Source of the DNA: an uncultured SAR92 cluster bacterium
GTDB taxonomy: Bacteria > Pseudomonadota > Gammaproteobacteria > Pseudomonadales > Porticoccaceae
Direction: 5' to 3'
NCBI GenBank assembly: GCA_902596775.1
Contig: CACJVE010000004.1
Location: forward strand, 1 to 64,000
Length of the DNA stretch: 64,000 bases
Within the stretch, counting starts at the first letter, position 1. Each line of letters opens with the position of its first letter. Of the stretch, positions 57,769 to 64,000 are shown in pieces. The notes below the pieces were generated by a model, which was given only the letters and a program-made list of their open reading frames with translations, had not been told where the DNA came from and made no database searches. Position numbers and translations under genes: made by a program.

Positions 57769-59778
57769 ATGAAAATCAAATGTCATCTCGCTACATCAAG
57801 ATGGGTAGCAAATTCATTTCTAACATGCATTTTACTCGCTGCTAGCGCAGCTCATGGTCAGACCTCCTGGAATTTTAATGGAACAAATCATGACTGGGAG
57901 GCCTCTAACCACTCCACAGCAAAAGCTGGAGAATCGTTTGTAACTTATGAAATAGCTGGAAAATCACCCTATCCAAACTTTGGTACGATTGGGGCTAGTA
58001 TTAATGCTGATGACTTTAAATACATATCTATAAAAATTCAAAATTTATCGCCAAATGAGCGTCTCCAACTTGTATTAAATCGCAATAGTGATCTGAAAAC
58101 TCAGTACATACCATTTAACGGCCTATCCGGGAATGATACTGAGTTTAAAACCTATAAAATAAACCTAGGTAAGAATCGAGCATGGAAAGGTATAGTTGAG
58201 GACATTACTCTTCGATTTAGAAAAAATGCTGCCGATGGTGAAGGTGTCACGGCGGGCACTGTATTAATTGACCACATTGAATTTCTCCGTGAGGGGGAGA
58301 AAAGTTCAGAATCATCAAAAAATGCGCCAATAAGAGGTATCACTCAAGTTAGCGACAAGAAAAAACAGTTAAATTTCATTCATATAATTATGGATGATTT
58401 GAGAACTGAGGGCTTGAAAGCCTATGACGATGATGAGGCAATTACACCAAATATCGATAGACTTGCAAGAGAAGGAGTGGTCTATAAAAAAGCTTTCGCT
58501 AACTTTCCTTCTTGTGGGGCTTCAAGAGCTAGTTTCCTAACAGGTTTAAGGCCAACTCCAACTCGTTTTACACGCTATGATGCTCGAATTGATGAGGATG
58601 CACCTGGAATTAGCACACTACCCCATTATCTCAAGGAGAATGGTTACATCACCGTATCTTTGGGCAAGATTATTCATAGAAGAGGCGATACTGATGATGC
58701 CTGGAGCATACCTCCCTGGGATGCGAAATATATGGAGGGCAACAGAAGCAGCTATATGAATTATTCAAAAGAAGAAAATGTAGAGGCGTATATTACAAGT
58801 TGCAAAAAACGAAACATATGCTCTCCAAGCGGAAGTGGTAAAGGTCCTGCTTATGAGTGGAATGACGTGCCCGACAATCAGTATATAGATGGCAAAACCG
58901 CTATTGCTGCGATAGAAACTCTTGAACAGCTAAAGGCGGCAGATATGCCGTTTTATATTGCAGTCGGCTTCGTAAAGCCACATCTTCCTTTTGCCGCACC
59001 TCAAAAATATTGGGATCTATATGACCGAGATAAAATTGAATTCTCTCCAATTCCAGATAAGCCTAAAGATGCGCCAAATCAAGCATGGCATCAATCTGGG
59101 GAATTGAGGGAGTGGTATGATGGTATTCCTGATGTCCCAAGCAGATGGGTAGATAATGTGCCTCCAGAGACAGCTAGAATCTTACGCCATGGTTATTATG
59201 CATCAACATCATATGCTGATGCTCAAATGGGGAAAGTCTTGGACGCTCTTGATAGGCTTGGTCTTAGCGATAATACCGTCGTTATTTTTACGGGTGATCA
59301 TGGTTTTAGTTTAGGAGACCATACTCTTTGGAATAAACACTCGCTATTTACGCTTGCGACTCAATCGCCGTTGATCATCCGAAAGCCCGGTGGCGAGAAA
59401 AATAAATCTGTTCCTGGCGTTGTTGAGTATCTTGATATCTATCCAACAGTAACAGAACTCGCAAACCTTCCAACTCCAGATCATTTGGAGGGTGAATCTC
59501 TCGTTGAAACGCTTGAGGATGCAGATTCACTCACAAAACCCGCAGTATATACAAGATATCATGCTGGCGAGAACATCCATACCGACAGATATTCTTACTC
59601 TGCTTGGTTTAGTGGAGGTCGAATCACTGAGCATATGCTTTATGATCATGAGAATGATCCACTAGAGACTGTAAATTTAGTCAGTGATCCAGAATATAAG
59701 AGTGTAATGAGAGATTTGCAGAAAAGGCTAAAGGCGCATATTAAGCAAAGAGATAGAAGAGCTGCAAGGCTTCTCTAG
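57769..59778 (+). CDS. CBM-like domain fused to an iduronate-2-sulfatase-like sulfatase
   Basis: This 669-residue protein has a signal peptide (residues 1-30, cleavage at AHG-QT), then an all-beta region of about 145 residues (WNFNGTNHDWEAS, FKYISIKIQNLSPNERLQLVL, GTVLIDHIEFLREG) that looks like a galactose-binding-type carbohydrate-binding module, a short linker (about 178-200), then a full sulfatase: IIMDDLRTEGLKAYD, formylglycine C249 in FPSCGASRASFLTG, LGKIIHRRG, VGFVKPHLPF, FTGDHGFSLGDHTLWNKHS. The sulfatase half closely resembles the protein at 45495 in motif wording, suggesting duplication. The fused module would hold the enzyme on polymeric substrate. Confidence 0.85.
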   Translation: MKIKCHLATSRWVANSFLTCILLAASAAHGQTSWNFNGTNHDWEASNHSTAKAGESFVTYEIAGKSPYPNFGTIGASINADDFKYISIKIQNLSPNERLQLVLNRNSDLKTQYIPFNGLSGNDTEFKTYKINLGKNRAWKGIVEDITLRFRKNAADGEGVTAGTVLIDHIEFLREGEKSSESSKNAPIRGITQVSDKKKQLNFIHIIMDDLRTEGLKAYDDDEAITPNIDRLAREGVVYKKAFANFPSCGASRASFLTGLRPTPTRFTRYDARIDEDAPGISTLPHYLKENGYITVSLGKIIHRRGDTDDAWSIPPWDAKYMEGNRSSYMNYSKEENVEAYITSCKKRNICSPSGSGKGPAYEWNDVPDNQYIDGKTAIAAIETLEQLKAADMPFYIAVGFVKPHLPFAAPQKYWDLYDRDKIEFSPIPDKPKDAPNQAWHQSGELREWYDGIPDVPSRWVDNVPPETARILRHGYYASTSYADAQMGKVLDALDRLGLSDNTVVIFTGDHGFSLGDHTLWNKHSLFTLATQSPLIIRKPGGEKNKSVPGVVEYLDIYPTVTELANLPTPDHLEGESLVETLEDADSLTKPAVYTRYHAGENIHTDRYSYSAWFSGGRITEHMLYDHENDPLETVNLVSDPEYKSVMRDLQKRLKAHIKQRDRRAARLL

Positions 59779-59800
59779 GCCCAGATAATAATTAGCTAAA

Positions 59801-61060
59801 GTGGAATTTCGTCTATATGTCTACATAATTGCCATATTTATCACTCTATCGGGTTTATCCTCGCAATCCTTTAGCGAAAAACGATTCTATCTTGATATGG
59901 ATAACAATGAATCAGTAACGAATGAGATTGATGACTATCTAGAATTAGTCGATCAAGTAATTCCGCCCGCGAATAATTATAATCGAGCTTTGAGTTGGAA
60001 TTACGCCGAATACATAATGGGCCTCGGACTAATTCACCTTCAGAGAGCAGATTCGCGCCTTATTGATGCGATGTTAATAGGATCTGACCACCTTTTAAGC
60101 AAGAGAAATGATCATCTTGATGATCTAGAGCTTTTTATTGATGAAAAATCCTTGCCAGTATGGCCTGCACTTGAGAGACGATGGTCTCTCAACAACGAGC
60201 CTGTAGCTTTTACAAATCACTTAATGACCGCAAATATTTTACAACCAATTGCACTTACCGCACTTGTTCTGGCTAACTCTGAAAACTCCGCATATCGAAA
60301 GAAATCAAGCTATTATCTTGAACAAGTAGAAAAAGTTTTGAATGAATATTCTTTTTCCAATTTATGGTTCGATGAGATTAACAAGTTGTTTATTCATGCG
60401 AACAGTTCTCGCATTTCTCAAATCAATGAGATTTCAGAGGAAAAAATTGGAAAACCGACCTCCTATAATAGAAATTTCATGATGGCCACCGTTCTCTATT
60501 TGGTTCTGGAAACTAAGAAAATCCACAAGGAAACTGATAATAATATTATTATTGATAGATACAAAAACACGATTTCTTCAATAATAAATAACTTTAAAAA
60601 AGATATTCAAATAATTGATTACGATAATAATAATAAATACTTATTATGGAATTTTGATAATAGCAAGACTTCGGATCAGGCTCAAACAGAAGATATCTTT
60701 CATGGTGGTTTAGTCGCATTATCACTCATGATTCTTTTTGACGACAAGAACGATTACTTCAATATAAATCAATCATTCCTACATTCTCTAAGCAACACAT
60801 ATTTACTCGCATTACAAAAATCGCCGCCTGCTAAATTAGAATTTTTTGAATATATTGATGGAACTGGAGATAATCTATCTGAGCAACGCCGAGTATCAAA
60901 CTTATTTTGGTGTGAGCTCTCACTGGTTAATAAAGCAATTTGGGAAGAATCGTGTGGTGTGCAACTTGAAAATGAGGGAGTCTCTGTGAGAGATGGGTTC
61001 TTTTTAGCATCCGGTATTGCATTAAAAATTAAACTCGCGAGAATGATCAGTGACAATTGA
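59801..61060 (+). CDS. Secreted alpha-helical protein of unknown family
   Basis: This 419-residue protein has a GTG start, a signal peptide (residues 1-25) and then almost entirely helical sequence. I do not recognise a family. Repeating helix pairs with conserved-looking polar tips are visible: LSWNYAEYIMGLGLIHL, FTNHLMTANILQPIALTAL, NRNFMMATVLYLVLE, TEDIFHGGLVALSLMILF and a late QRRVSNLFWCELSL. Such spacing and the H/E/D/W-rich tips are typical of (alpha/alpha) barrel carbohydrate enzymes (uronyl hydrolases, epimerases, some lyases and glycosidases). It lies between two sulfatases in the xylan operon, with 22 bases before and an 11-base overlap after. An unassigned glycoside hydrolase, lyase or epimerase is a reasonable guess, nothing more. 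Confidence 0.75.
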   Translation: MEFRLYVYIIAIFITLSGLSSQSFSEKRFYLDMDNNESVTNEIDDYLELVDQVIPPANNYNRALSWNYAEYIMGLGLIHLQRADSRLIDAMLIGSDHLLSKRNDHLDDLELFIDEKSLPVWPALERRWSLNNEPVAFTNHLMTANILQPIALTALVLANSENSAYRKKSSYYLEQVEKVLNEYSFSNLWFDEINKLFIHANSSRISQINEISEEKIGKPTSYNRNFMMATVLYLVLETKKIHKETDNNIIIDRYKNTISSIINNFKKDIQIIDYDNNNKYLLWNFDNSKTSDQAQTEDIFHGGLVALSLMILFDDKNDYFNINQSFLHSLSNTYLLALQKSPPAKLEFFEYIDGTGDNLSEQRRVSNLFWCELSLVNKAIWEESCGVQLENEGVSVRDGFFLASGIALKIKLARMISDN

Positions 61061-62717
61061 TCTAGTACACAAGAATATGCAAAACAAAAGTATTCTAGCG
61101 CGTGCGCTCCTCCTCACTTGTATTTGCTCCGCCTTTGTTGCGTCTCAATCTTATTCCGAGCAACCTCGGCCTAATATATTATTAATAATGGCTGAGGACA
61201 TGAGCTCGAGAGTCGGTGTTTTCGGCGACGAAGTCGCCCAAACTCCTAATATCGATGCCCTAGCAAGAAAAGGCACAAAATATACTAATGTATATACGAC
61301 TGCTGGTGTTTGCTCTCCCAGCCGTGCAGCTCAAATCCTTGGTGTTCATCAAATATCCACTGGAGCGCAGCATATGCGTACCAGAGCCTTTAAAGAATCA
61401 TCGTATCGGTCTGTGCCTCCGTCTAATATAAAGGCTTATCCAGAAATTTTAAGAGCTAATGGGTACTTTACCTTTGTGGTGAATAAATTGGACTATCAAT
61501 TCAGTGATGTCTCTGTCAGATCGGGTCCTTTCACAATTTGGGACCACGAGAGCTCAAAAGTTGCTTGGGGAAAGCGTAGTAAAAATCAGCCATTCTTTGG
61601 GTTTGTTACATTCTATGAAACACATGAGAGCAAACTGTTTCCTCGTTATGTGGAAAGAATCAAAACAAAAATGGAAAATTACTCAAAAACGAATACTGAG
61701 GACGTCATTGTTCCTCCTTATTACCCTGATAATGAAGTTATAAGAAATGACATTGCAAACCACTATAACAATATCTCTATTATGGATGGCATGGTTGGTG
61801 ATCTGTTGACACAACTGGAAGATGATGGCCTTGAGGAAAATACAATTGTTATATGGACTACTGATCATGGTGATGGTCTTCCGCGAGGTAAAAGAGAGCT
61901 TTATGATAGCGGAATTAAGGTACCATTAGTTGTTTACTGGCCGGAGAAATTTCGTGATCAATCGATGATTGAATCCACGGTAGACAAGCTTATCAGCTTT
62001 GTAGATATTGGGCCTAGTATCCTATCAATAGCTGGCATTGACATTCCCGACTATATGCATGGATCTCCTCAACTTGATGGCGATAAAGCGGATGAGAGAA
62101 ATTTTATTTATGCATCAAAAGATCGCTTAGATGAGTTCGAGTTTAGAGAAAGAGCGATTCGAGATAAAAATTATAAGTACATTAAAAACTACATGCCGGG
62201 CCGGCCAGGAGCTACGCATCTCGCATACAGAGATCAAATGCTTCTAATGCAAAACCTTTGGGAAAATTATGAGTCTGGAAAATTAGATGTGGCTCAAAGG
62301 CAATGGTTCAATAATCGTCCAGAGCACGAGCTTTACAACATCATAGAAGATCCTTATGAGACAAAAAACTTAGCTTATCTAGAAGAATATAAAGAGCAAT
62401 TAATTGAAATGCGAAGCGCTTTAGATAAACGGCTTGGTGAACTTGAAGATATGAGCGATGAATCAGAGATTCAAATGGCAAAAAGGTTTTGGCCAGGTGG
62501 AAAGCGCCCACTCACGTCACCTCCAAGTTTTAGTTTTGGTGAGCATGGAGAGGTAATTCTAGTGCCCTCCTCCCCAAATGACTCAATTGGTTATCAATTG
62601 AATAAGGATCCTTGGCAGTTGTACCATGAGCCGCTATTAATAAGCTCAGGCGATAAGCTTAGAATTAAAGCAGTCAAGTACGGATGGGCAGAAAGTAGTG
62701 TCATTGAAGTGCCGTGA
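61050..62717 (+). CDS. Secreted sulfatase (S1, CSPSR type) with C-terminal extension
   Basis: This 555-residue protein overlaps the previous gene by 11 bases; a second in-frame ATG at 61077 gives a tidier signal peptide (SILARALLLTCICSAFVASQS). Motifs are LLIMAEDMSSRVGVFGD, formylglycine C88 in AGVCSPSRAAQILG, TDHGDGLPRGKRELYDSG and RAIRDKNYKYIKNY. After the usual ELYNIIEDPYETKNL, about 80 further residues (PPSFSFGEHGEVILVPSSPNDSIGYQL) form a beta-like tail resembling a chitobiase/FN3-type C-terminal domain. In the operon it precedes GH10. Confidence 0.88.
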   Translation: MTIDLVHKNMQNKSILARALLLTCICSAFVASQSYSEQPRPNILLIMAEDMSSRVGVFGDEVAQTPNIDALARKGTKYTNVYTTAGVCSPSRAAQILGVHQISTGAQHMRTRAFKESSYRSVPPSNIKAYPEILRANGYFTFVVNKLDYQFSDVSVRSGPFTIWDHESSKVAWGKRSKNQPFFGFVTFYETHESKLFPRYVERIKTKMENYSKTNTEDVIVPPYYPDNEVIRNDIANHYNNISIMDGMVGDLLTQLEDDGLEENTIVIWTTDHGDGLPRGKRELYDSGIKVPLVVYWPEKFRDQSMIESTVDKLISFVDIGPSILSIAGIDIPDYMHGSPQLDGDKADERNFIYASKDRLDEFEFRERAIRDKNYKYIKNYMPGRPGATHLAYRDQMLLMQNLWENYESGKLDVAQRQWFNNRPEHELYNIIEDPYETKNLAYLEEYKEQLIEMRSALDKRLGELEDMSDESEIQMAKRFWPGGKRPLTSPPSFSFGEHGEVILVPSSPNDSIGYQLNKDPWQLYHEPLLISSGDKLRIKAVKYGWAESSVIEVP

Positions 62718-62747
62718 ATTAAAATCATTTAGAATTGTCAAAATAGT

Positions 62748-63887
62748 ATGAAAGAGATTAACAGGCGAAAATTTATTACTTATGGAAGTGCCTCAATACT
62801 TCCTTTGGTATTCAATTCTGCGGCGATTGCAAAAACAAAAGCGATTACGGAGTCCGGTCTAGCAGATACCTTTAAAGACAAATTTCATATTGGAACTGCA
62901 ATCTCTACAAATACATTAGAAAACAATAACTCACGCTTACTAAAGTTGATCGCCAGAGAATTCAATACGATCACAGCTGAAAATGACATGAAATGGGGGA
63001 TGATAAGACCCTCTCTTGATAAATGGGATTGGAAACTTGCAGACAAATTTGTTGATTTTGGTCGTAAAAATCAAATGCTGATGGTTGGGCATGCACTTGT
63101 TTGGCATGCGCAAATTCCGAATGACGTATTCTTTGAAAATAGTCGCCCAAGATCAAAAAAAGACCTATTAAAAATAATGAAAGATCATATTGTAACTATG
63201 GTAGATCGATACAGGAATTCGATCGCGGTTTGGGATGTTGTTAATGAAGCTGTAGATAATGATAAGTGGCGTCGAACTAACTGGTTTAAATATATTGGAA
63301 GTGAGTATTTCGAAAAAGCGTTCCAATATGCAAGAGAGGCTGATCCAAGTGCTCACTTAATCTATAACGACTACGGCATGGATAGTCCCTCTAAACAAGA
63401 CTTTCTTCTCGATGCCATCAGAAGGTTGAAAAGTAAGGGAATAAGAATTGATGGAGTAGGAATGCAATTGCATGCTGCATTAGACGGGCCAAGCGCTAGA
63501 CAGATTGAGGATGCGATAGTTAAGTTCGCCAAAGCTGGCTTACAAGTTCATATCACTGAAATGGATCTAGATGTACTACCGAAGGTTGATGACTACAGTG
63601 GTGCAGAAATCAGTACGAATTATTCCTACAACGAAAAATTAAATCCTTACGTTTCAGGACTACCGGAGGAAATATCTAAATTGCATACAAAGAGATATAC
63701 CGAACTATTTGAAGTCTTCATCAAGCATAGCGATAAAGTTGCAAGGGTGTCCACCTGGGGCACAATTGATAGTGAATCTTGGAAAAATGGATGGCCAGTG
63801 AATGGAAGAACTAACTACCCTCTTCTCTTCGACAGAAATTATCAGCCGAAAGAAGCTTATCACTCGATTAAAAGTCTCGTTCAATAA
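62748..63887 (+). CDS. GH10 endo-beta-xylanase, single-domain
   Basis: This 379-residue protein begins with NRRKFITYGSASILPL, a twin-arginine-type signal. The GH10 barrel is complete: FHIGTAISTNTLE, FNTITAENDMKWGMI, GHALVWHAQIP, acid/base E167 (VWDVVNEAVDNDKW), IYNDYGMD, GVGMQLHA and nucleophile E271 (HITEMDLDV), then VSTWGTIDSESW. It hydrolyses beta-xylan. Unlike the other GH10 of the locus it has no added sandwich segments. It is the last gene of the right operon, ended by a strong terminator whose A-run overlaps the stop codon. Confidence 0.94.
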   Translation: MKEINRRKFITYGSASILPLVFNSAAIAKTKAITESGLADTFKDKFHIGTAISTNTLENNNSRLLKLIAREFNTITAENDMKWGMIRPSLDKWDWKLADKFVDFGRKNQMLMVGHALVWHAQIPNDVFFENSRPRSKKDLLKIMKDHIVTMVDRYRNSIAVWDVVNEAVDNDKWRRTNWFKYIGSEYFEKAFQYAREADPSAHLIYNDYGMDSPSKQDFLLDAIRRLKSKGIRIDGVGMQLHAALDGPSARQIEDAIVKFAKAGLQVHITEMDLDVLPKVDDYSGAEISTNYSYNEKLNPYVSGLPEEISKLHTKRYTELFEVFIKHSDKVARVSTWGTIDSESWKNGWPVNGRTNYPLLFDRNYQPKEAYHSIKSLVQ

Positions 63888-63914
63888 AAAAAGGGGCTAT
63901 TCGCCCCTTTTTTT
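63886..63914. terminator. Bidirectional intrinsic terminator
   Basis: A stem of AAAAAAAGGGGC and GCCCCTTTTTTT encloses the 5-base loop TATTC. The poly-T follows the stem in both orientations, so it ends both the right xylan operon and the convergent gene at the window edge. It is the clearest intrinsic terminator in the window. Confidence 0.9.
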
Positions 63915-63933
63915 CTAACAACTATTTATCCTT

Positions 63934-64000
63934 TTAGAGTTTTCCCTGAAGAGTGAAACGAATCATTGTATCGTTTAACGTATAATCAGTTAATCTCTCT
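63934..64000 (-). CDS. C-terminal end of a probable outer-membrane beta-barrel protein (partial)
   Basis: Only the last 21 codons are inside the window. They read as alternating polar and hydrophobic residues (DYTLNDTMIRFTLQGKL, then TAA), the pattern of a final beta-strand of a porin or receptor, although the last residue is Leu rather than the usual Phe. It faces the xylan operon and shares its terminator. A porin or TonB-dependent receptor for xylo-oligosaccharides would fit but cannot be decided from this much. Confidence 0.4.
   Translation of the reverse strand, partial: ERLTDYTLNDTMIRFTLQGKL

Overview
The window reads as chromosomal DNA of a marine, AT-rich, compact gammaproteobacterium. 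The basis is gene content and order: etfA, xthA, prc, the block ftsK-lolA-crcB-serS, trxB-aat-infA-clpA-clpS, and icd facing rluE-nudJ-mnmA-purB all match gammaproteobacterial (Pseudomonas/E. coli-like) order. Several usual residents of those blocks (rarA, lrp, cydCD, ate, cspD, hflD) are absent. Genes are packed with 4-bp overlaps and very short gaps. I cannot name a genus from sequence alone.

Layout. Bases 1-2259 hold a join of the 5' part of an ETF-ubiquinone oxidoreductase gene to the 3' half of etfB, followed by an intact etfA. Bases 2269-6525 (minus) hold a small ECF sigma-factor operon, xthA and the tail-specific protease prc. Bases 6641-9714 hold a lone tyrosine recombinase, an OprO/OprP-type porin, and the collapsed remains of a VTC-domain/DUF4956 gene pair. 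Bases 9715-16062 are an amine or amino-acid catabolic cluster (AGCS symporter, class I glutamine amidotransferase, 2-oxoglutarate dioxygenase, PuuA-like gamma-glutamyl ligase, PuuB-like oxidase, TetR regulator). Bases 16059-26841 are the conserved redox, tRNA-charging, cell-division and Clp block. Bases 27076-32132 are an accessory insert (patatin, beta-lactamase-fold hydrolase, PHB-depolymerase-like esterase, MATE exporter, haloalkane dehalogenase remnant). Bases 32199-37595 resume the backbone (icd, rluE, nudJ, mnmA, purB, GNAT). Bases 37575-42860 encode a glyoxylate shunt (isocitrate lyase, malate synthase G, LysR regulator, RraA-family protein). Three tRNA genes (Pro, Arg, His), a class V aminotransferase and folD follow.

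The most notable part is 45495-63887: two divergent operons that together look like a utilization locus for sulfated xylan. The left operon carries an aldose epimerase, a GH10 xylanase, a GH3 glycosidase lipoprotein and two sulfatases. The right operon carries xylulokinase, xylose isomerase, a sulfatase, a sulfatase with an N-terminal carbohydrate-binding-like domain, an unrecognised secreted helical protein, another sulfatase and a second GH10. They share a 95-bp control region with a 14-bp direct repeat. Five sulfatases, all with formylglycine-type cysteines, and no alpha-glucuronidase or arabinofuranosidase in view, argue for algal sulfated xylan rather than land-plant glucuronoarabinoxylan. 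Proposed flow: sulfatases strip sulfate, GH10 enzymes cut the backbone, GH3 releases xylose, then epimerase, XylA and XylB feed the pentose phosphate pathway. A truncated probable outer-membrane beta-barrel faces this locus at the right edge.

A recurring oddity is gene remnants formed by joining the front of one gene to the back of the same or a neighbouring gene (ETF-QO/etfB, VTC/DUF4956, haloalkane dehalogenase). This suggests deletion-driven streamlining, or in the first case possibly an assembly artefact.
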